NCBI GenBank assembly: GCA_039817415.1
Contig: JBCBVV010000044.1
Span: forward strand, 1 to 53,950
Length of the DNA stretch: 53,950 nucleotides
Direction of reading: 5' to 3'
From: JALEFZ01 sp039817415
Lineage (GTDB): Bacteria; Bacteroidota; Bacteroidia; J057
The notes beneath the pieces were generated by a model. That model saw nothing but the letters and a program-made list of their open reading frames with translations. It was not told where the DNA came from and did no database searches. Below are positions 51,346 through 53,950 of this stretch, one piece after another (the first letter of the stretch is position 1; every line of letters starts with the position of its first letter). Position numbers and translations under genes: made by a program.

Positions 51346-52179
51346 ATGAAAAAAGTTTGGTTTATTACAGGTTGCTCTACTGGCTTTGGCCGAGAGTTAG
51401 CCAAAGTGGCCGCTGACAAGGGGGATGCGGTTGTTGGGACCCTTCGCAAAGAATCTCAAATCGCTGAGTTGGAAGCCCTGGCCCCTGGCTCTATCAAGGC
51501 TGTCCTTGTAGATGTGACAAATCCAGAGCAAATCGCCTCGGGTGTTCAGGTTGCCATCGATACTTTTGGAAGAATTGATTACCTGGTCAACAATGCAGGC
51601 TATGGATCAATGGGAACGATAGAGGAAGTGCCCGCAGAAGAAATCCAAAGGCAGTTTGATGTGAACGTATTTGGGGCCATTAGCATGATCAAAGCAGTAT
51701 TACCAAGCATGCGCGCGCAACAATCTGGACACATCTTAAACATTACCTCCATCGCAGGGCTTAGAGGAAACGCAGGTTTTGGTATCTACAATGGATCTAA
51801 GTTTGCCTTGGAAGGAATTGGGGAGGCGCTATCTAGAGAATTAAGGCCTTTCCAAATTCACGTAACCAATGTTGAGCCAGGTCCTTTCCGTACAGACTGG
51901 GCTGGGAGATCAGCTACCTACACCCAAACCTCCATTCCAGGCTATGAGGAATCTGCTGGAAAGTTCATGAGCAATTTGTCAGACATGAGCGGAAAACAAG
52001 TAGGCGATCCTCTTAAGGCCGCTGAGGCTATGCATCAATTGGTGCAATTGGAAAATCCTCCTGTTCATCTACCCTTAGGTGCATGGTCCTACAAGGGAGC
52101 GAGAGGAAAAATGGAAGCAATGCTAAAGGAGATTGATGCCTTTGAATACCTAGGTTTGCCCACGGATTATACGGAATAG
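51346..52179 (+). CDS. Short-chain dehydrogenase/reductase (SDR)
   Basis: The ATG at 51346 begins the nucleotide fold directly (KKVWFITGCSTGFGRELAKV); an earlier in-frame ATG at 51223 would add 41 residues of no character. The 277-residue product has the TGxxxGxG site, NNAG (VNNAGYGS), the catalytic Ser in LNITSIAG and Y-x-x-x-K in YNGSKFALEG. It belongs to the classical SDRs with NAD(P) and a broad range of alcohol or ketone substrates. It is cytoplasmic. Nothing in the context fixes the substrate. Confidence 0.9.
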   Translation: MKKVWFITGCSTGFGRELAKVAADKGDAVVGTLRKESQIAELEALAPGSIKAVLVDVTNPEQIASGVQVAIDTFGRIDYLVNNAGYGSMGTIEEVPAEEIQRQFDVNVFGAISMIKAVLPSMRAQQSGHILNITSIAGLRGNAGFGIYNGSKFALEGIGEALSRELRPFQIHVTNVEPGPFRTDWAGRSATYTQTSIPGYEESAGKFMSNLSDMSGKQVGDPLKAAEAMHQLVQLENPPVHLPLGAWSYKGARGKMEAMLKEIDAFEYLGLPTDYTE

Positions 52180-52287
52180 GGTAGCCACTATTCACTCTTG
52201 CTAATTCTCAAGACACGGACCTTCAATTTGTCAACTATTTTAAGCCCGGGCTTGTCAATGCTTCGTACTAAGAAGAGAAGCTTCTGT

Positions 52288-52950
52288 ATGAAAAAACGTA
52301 TACACATTTTGGTGATAAGCCTGGGCTGTTTGCTTCTGTTTGGCGGACTGAGCCAACCAACCTACGTCCCTCCCCTCATCCAAGGGACGGCCTCTCATCC
52401 AGAAGTGCCTGATTCCCTTCAAAACCAGATTTACGTGGCTCATGAAGAGGCCATTTGCACCATGAGGCAAATCTTAAAGGCTTATAATACCCTCAAAAAG
52501 GAAAACCCTGATTCGCTGGAACAAGCATGGAATAAGCATACTGTTTTTCCCAAATGGTTAGGAAGAATGGAGGAAAACAAACTAAAGCCAGAGATTGTCG
52601 AAAAGCGCTTTAATATCCTGATGGATTGGCTGGAGAATGACCAAATCATTTACAAAGTCCGACTTGGCGGATTCTCTTATTGCAACTTACTCCACGCCAA
52701 CGCCTATACCTCTCAATTGACCAAGCGTAAAGTCATCAATATCTGTCCCTTCTGGTTTAACAACCGACAATATCAAAAGGTGTCAACTATCATTCATGAA
52801 TTGGTACACAAAATGGGCTATGGCCATCCCAAGGGAACGGTTATGCCCTCTCAAGCCTTGGTACTGGCGAGAACAGCTCCTCTAAAAGCCGCAAAAAGCC
52901 CTGAAAATTATGAAGGATTGGCGGAGGCTTATTACTGTTATCGAAGATAA
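52288..52950 (+). CDS. Exported M35-like zinc metallopeptidase
   Basis: The ATG at 52288 starts a signal peptide (ILVISLGCLLLFGGLSQ); the frame from 52198 adds 30 residues without one. The 220-residue product has STIIHELVHKMGYGHP with an HExxH zinc site, preceded by INICPFWFNNRQ, as in lysine-specific (M35-type) peptidases. The third ligand is not certain; a C-terminal NYEGLAEAYY may supply it. Two or more cysteines could form disulfides. It should be secreted or periplasmic. The stop is directly followed by the stop of the convergent glycosyltransferase gene. Confidence 0.72.
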   Translation: MKKRIHILVISLGCLLLFGGLSQPTYVPPLIQGTASHPEVPDSLQNQIYVAHEEAICTMRQILKAYNTLKKENPDSLEQAWNKHTVFPKWLGRMEENKLKPEIVEKRFNILMDWLENDQIIYKVRLGGFSYCNLLHANAYTSQLTKRKVINICPFWFNNRQYQKVSTIIHELVHKMGYGHPKGTVMPSQALVLARTAPLKAAKSPENYEGLAEAYYCYRR

Positions 52951-53950
52951 TTATTCCCTCAGCATAGCCAATAATCGCTGGCCACTCAGGAAGTTATTAA
53001 ACTGACTCATGAGGTTTGCTTTGCGCTGGGCGATCTCAATTTCTGTAAATGGAGTTTCCCAATACTCTCTGATTTTTGACCTGAATTCCTCTCCTGTTTC
53101 TGCCAGGATCGTATTGAATTCTAAGCCGGTTTGACTGACCATCAAAGGATTCACCAACACATATCGGCCCTTGAACAAGGCATTGATCAATTTCAACTTG
53201 ATGCCGGTGCTTTGGAAGGTAGGAAGGACGTGAATGTGGGCGTACTTCATCAAATCCTCCATTTCCTGATCCCCAGGATTGTGCCTGAGAAATATGTTGC
53301 GGAAACTAGAGGCCGCGGATATCAAGTCAGGTTGAGGATCTGAGCCTGCTATGTAAAACTGTATGTCCTGTAGATATTGAAAAACCTCATAGATCAGAAA
53401 CATCGCTGCCTCGTGGTTTTCCGGCACGGATAAATTGCCATGATACAGGCAATATTTACCCTGACCTTTCTTACTGGTTACTTCTTCGTTTTCGTGAAAG
53501 GCGGGTATGTAAACGGTTTTGTCAGGATATTGATCTTGGAAGTAGACGGTATCTTTTGGGGAAATGGTCAGGATTTTATTGGCATATTGAAGGATAGCCT
53601 CCCATTCTTGTAGAAGTCTGGATTCTGCATTCAAGTATTGTTTCCTAAAAACCCGCTGTTCTCGTTGTGCCAATTGATAATAATACTCCCATTCAATATT
53701 GTGCATCCTCACCCATGTCTTGCGATCCTGCAAATCGGGATAGCCTAGGAAATACGTGGTGTGCAAACCTTCAAAGAGAATGGGAATATCGTCTAGCAAA
53801 AGACTCTTCAATAAGTCGTCTGAGGCCCTTGACGTAACAATATGAGGATACTTGACAGGAAGCGATCTAAAAAGAGATTTCCTCGGGTAATACCTTACTT
53901 CGTAGCAATACTCATGGAGTAGGGGAGCTTGAGGTCTCTTATATTCAAAG
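52951..53950 (-). CDS. Glycosyltransferase, GT4-like (5' end cut by window edge)
   Basis: The frame is open from the right edge to the stop at 52951, giving 332 visible codons. A TTG at 53811 is not a credible start because family-like sequence continues before it (KYPHIVTSRASDDLLKSLLL). The visible part includes the end of the acceptor-binding domain (FEGLHTTYFLGYPDLQDR, RMHNIEWEYYYQLAQREQRV) and a donor-binding Rossmann domain (KYCLYHGNLSVPENHEAAMF, IQFYIAGSDPQ, FQSTGIKLKLINALFKGRYV). The product probably builds surface polysaccharide or glycoprotein glycans. More genes of the pathway may lie outside the window. Confidence 0.85.
   Translation of the reverse strand, partial: FEYKRPQAPLLHEYCYEVRYYPRKSLFRSLPVKYPHIVTSRASDDLLKSLLLDDIPILFEGLHTTYFLGYPDLQDRKTWVRMHNIEWEYYYQLAQREQRVFRKQYLNAESRLLQEWEAILQYANKILTISPKDTVYFQDQYPDKTVYIPAFHENEEVTSKKGQGKYCLYHGNLSVPENHEAAMFLIYEVFQYLQDIQFYIAGSDPQPDLISAASSFRNIFLRHNPGDQEMEDLMKYAHIHVLPTFQSTGIKLKLINALFKGRYVLVNPLMVSQTGLEFNTILAETGEEFRSKIREYWETPFTEIEIAQRKANLMSQFNNFLSGQRLLAMLRE

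Overview
This 54 kb window reads as chromosome of a free-living Bacteroidota, probably of the Cytophagales/Saprospirales type. The evidence is the very high share of Sec/Lsp lipoproteins, weak Shine-Dalgarno signals, a perfect TAnnTTTG promoter element, a TonB-dependent receptor of the OMP_b-brl type, a propeller lipoprotein, AraC regulators with membrane sensor halves, and two families common in this phylum: the ABC permease/M1 peptidase fusion and a ThuA-like/sugar dehydrogenase/PKD/cytochrome c fusion. There is no rRNA, tRNA, CRISPR array or intact mobile element. Both window edges cut a gene.

Region 1 (1-9 kb) is almost all minus-strand exported proteins: several lipoproteins, a small barrel-like protein, an AhpD-like peroxidase beside a Crp/Fnr regulator (with an FNR-like palindrome between them), an exported DinB-fold lipoprotein and a two-DTG aspartyl-protease lipoprotein. 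A heavily decayed IS1595-type transposase lies at about 6.84-7.73 kb. Region 2 (9-19 kb) holds three AraC-type regulators, an HSL-type esterase, an exported alpha/beta hydrolase, small membrane proteins, an S41 peptidase and an NTF2-like protein. Region 3 (19.5-23.2 kb) holds a GNAT acetyltransferase, a seven-repeat propeller lipoprotein and a HEAT-repeat protein; an attC-like folded repeat separates the last two, which hints at captured cassettes.

Region 4 (23-32.5 kb) starts with an ABC-2 ATPase and its giant permease/M1 peptidase partner. A probable redox export module follows: DM13 lipoprotein, then outer-membrane protein, then diheme cytochrome c, with an attenuator-like hairpin after the DM13 gene. 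A lipoprotein VOC protein and a lipoprotein NlpC/P60-like hydrolase come next. Region 5 (32.8-36.5 kb) pairs an NCS1 permease with a mannitol-dehydrogenase-family enzyme, and the fossil of a LacI-type regulator lies just upstream. Region 6 (36.6-42.6 kb) holds a TPR histidine kinase with its NarL-type regulator, a membrane-anchored GH25 lysozyme and a cation-chloride-cotransporter-like protein.

Region 7 (42.6-54 kb) starts with a compact arsR-arsI pair with three ATCG-N8-CGAT sites. Then come a TonB receptor with a tandem 10-bp repeat on its promoter, a divergent lipoprotein with codon use typical of high expression and a strong terminator, the 1062-residue sugar-dehydrogenase/cytochrome fusion, an SDR, an M35-like metallopeptidase and a truncated glycosyltransferase.

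No clearly new defence or mobile system is visible. The most promising leads are the DM13-barrel-cytochrome module, the NCS1 permease/polyol dehydrogenase pair with a dead regulator, the three-site ArsR regulon and the attC-like repeat.
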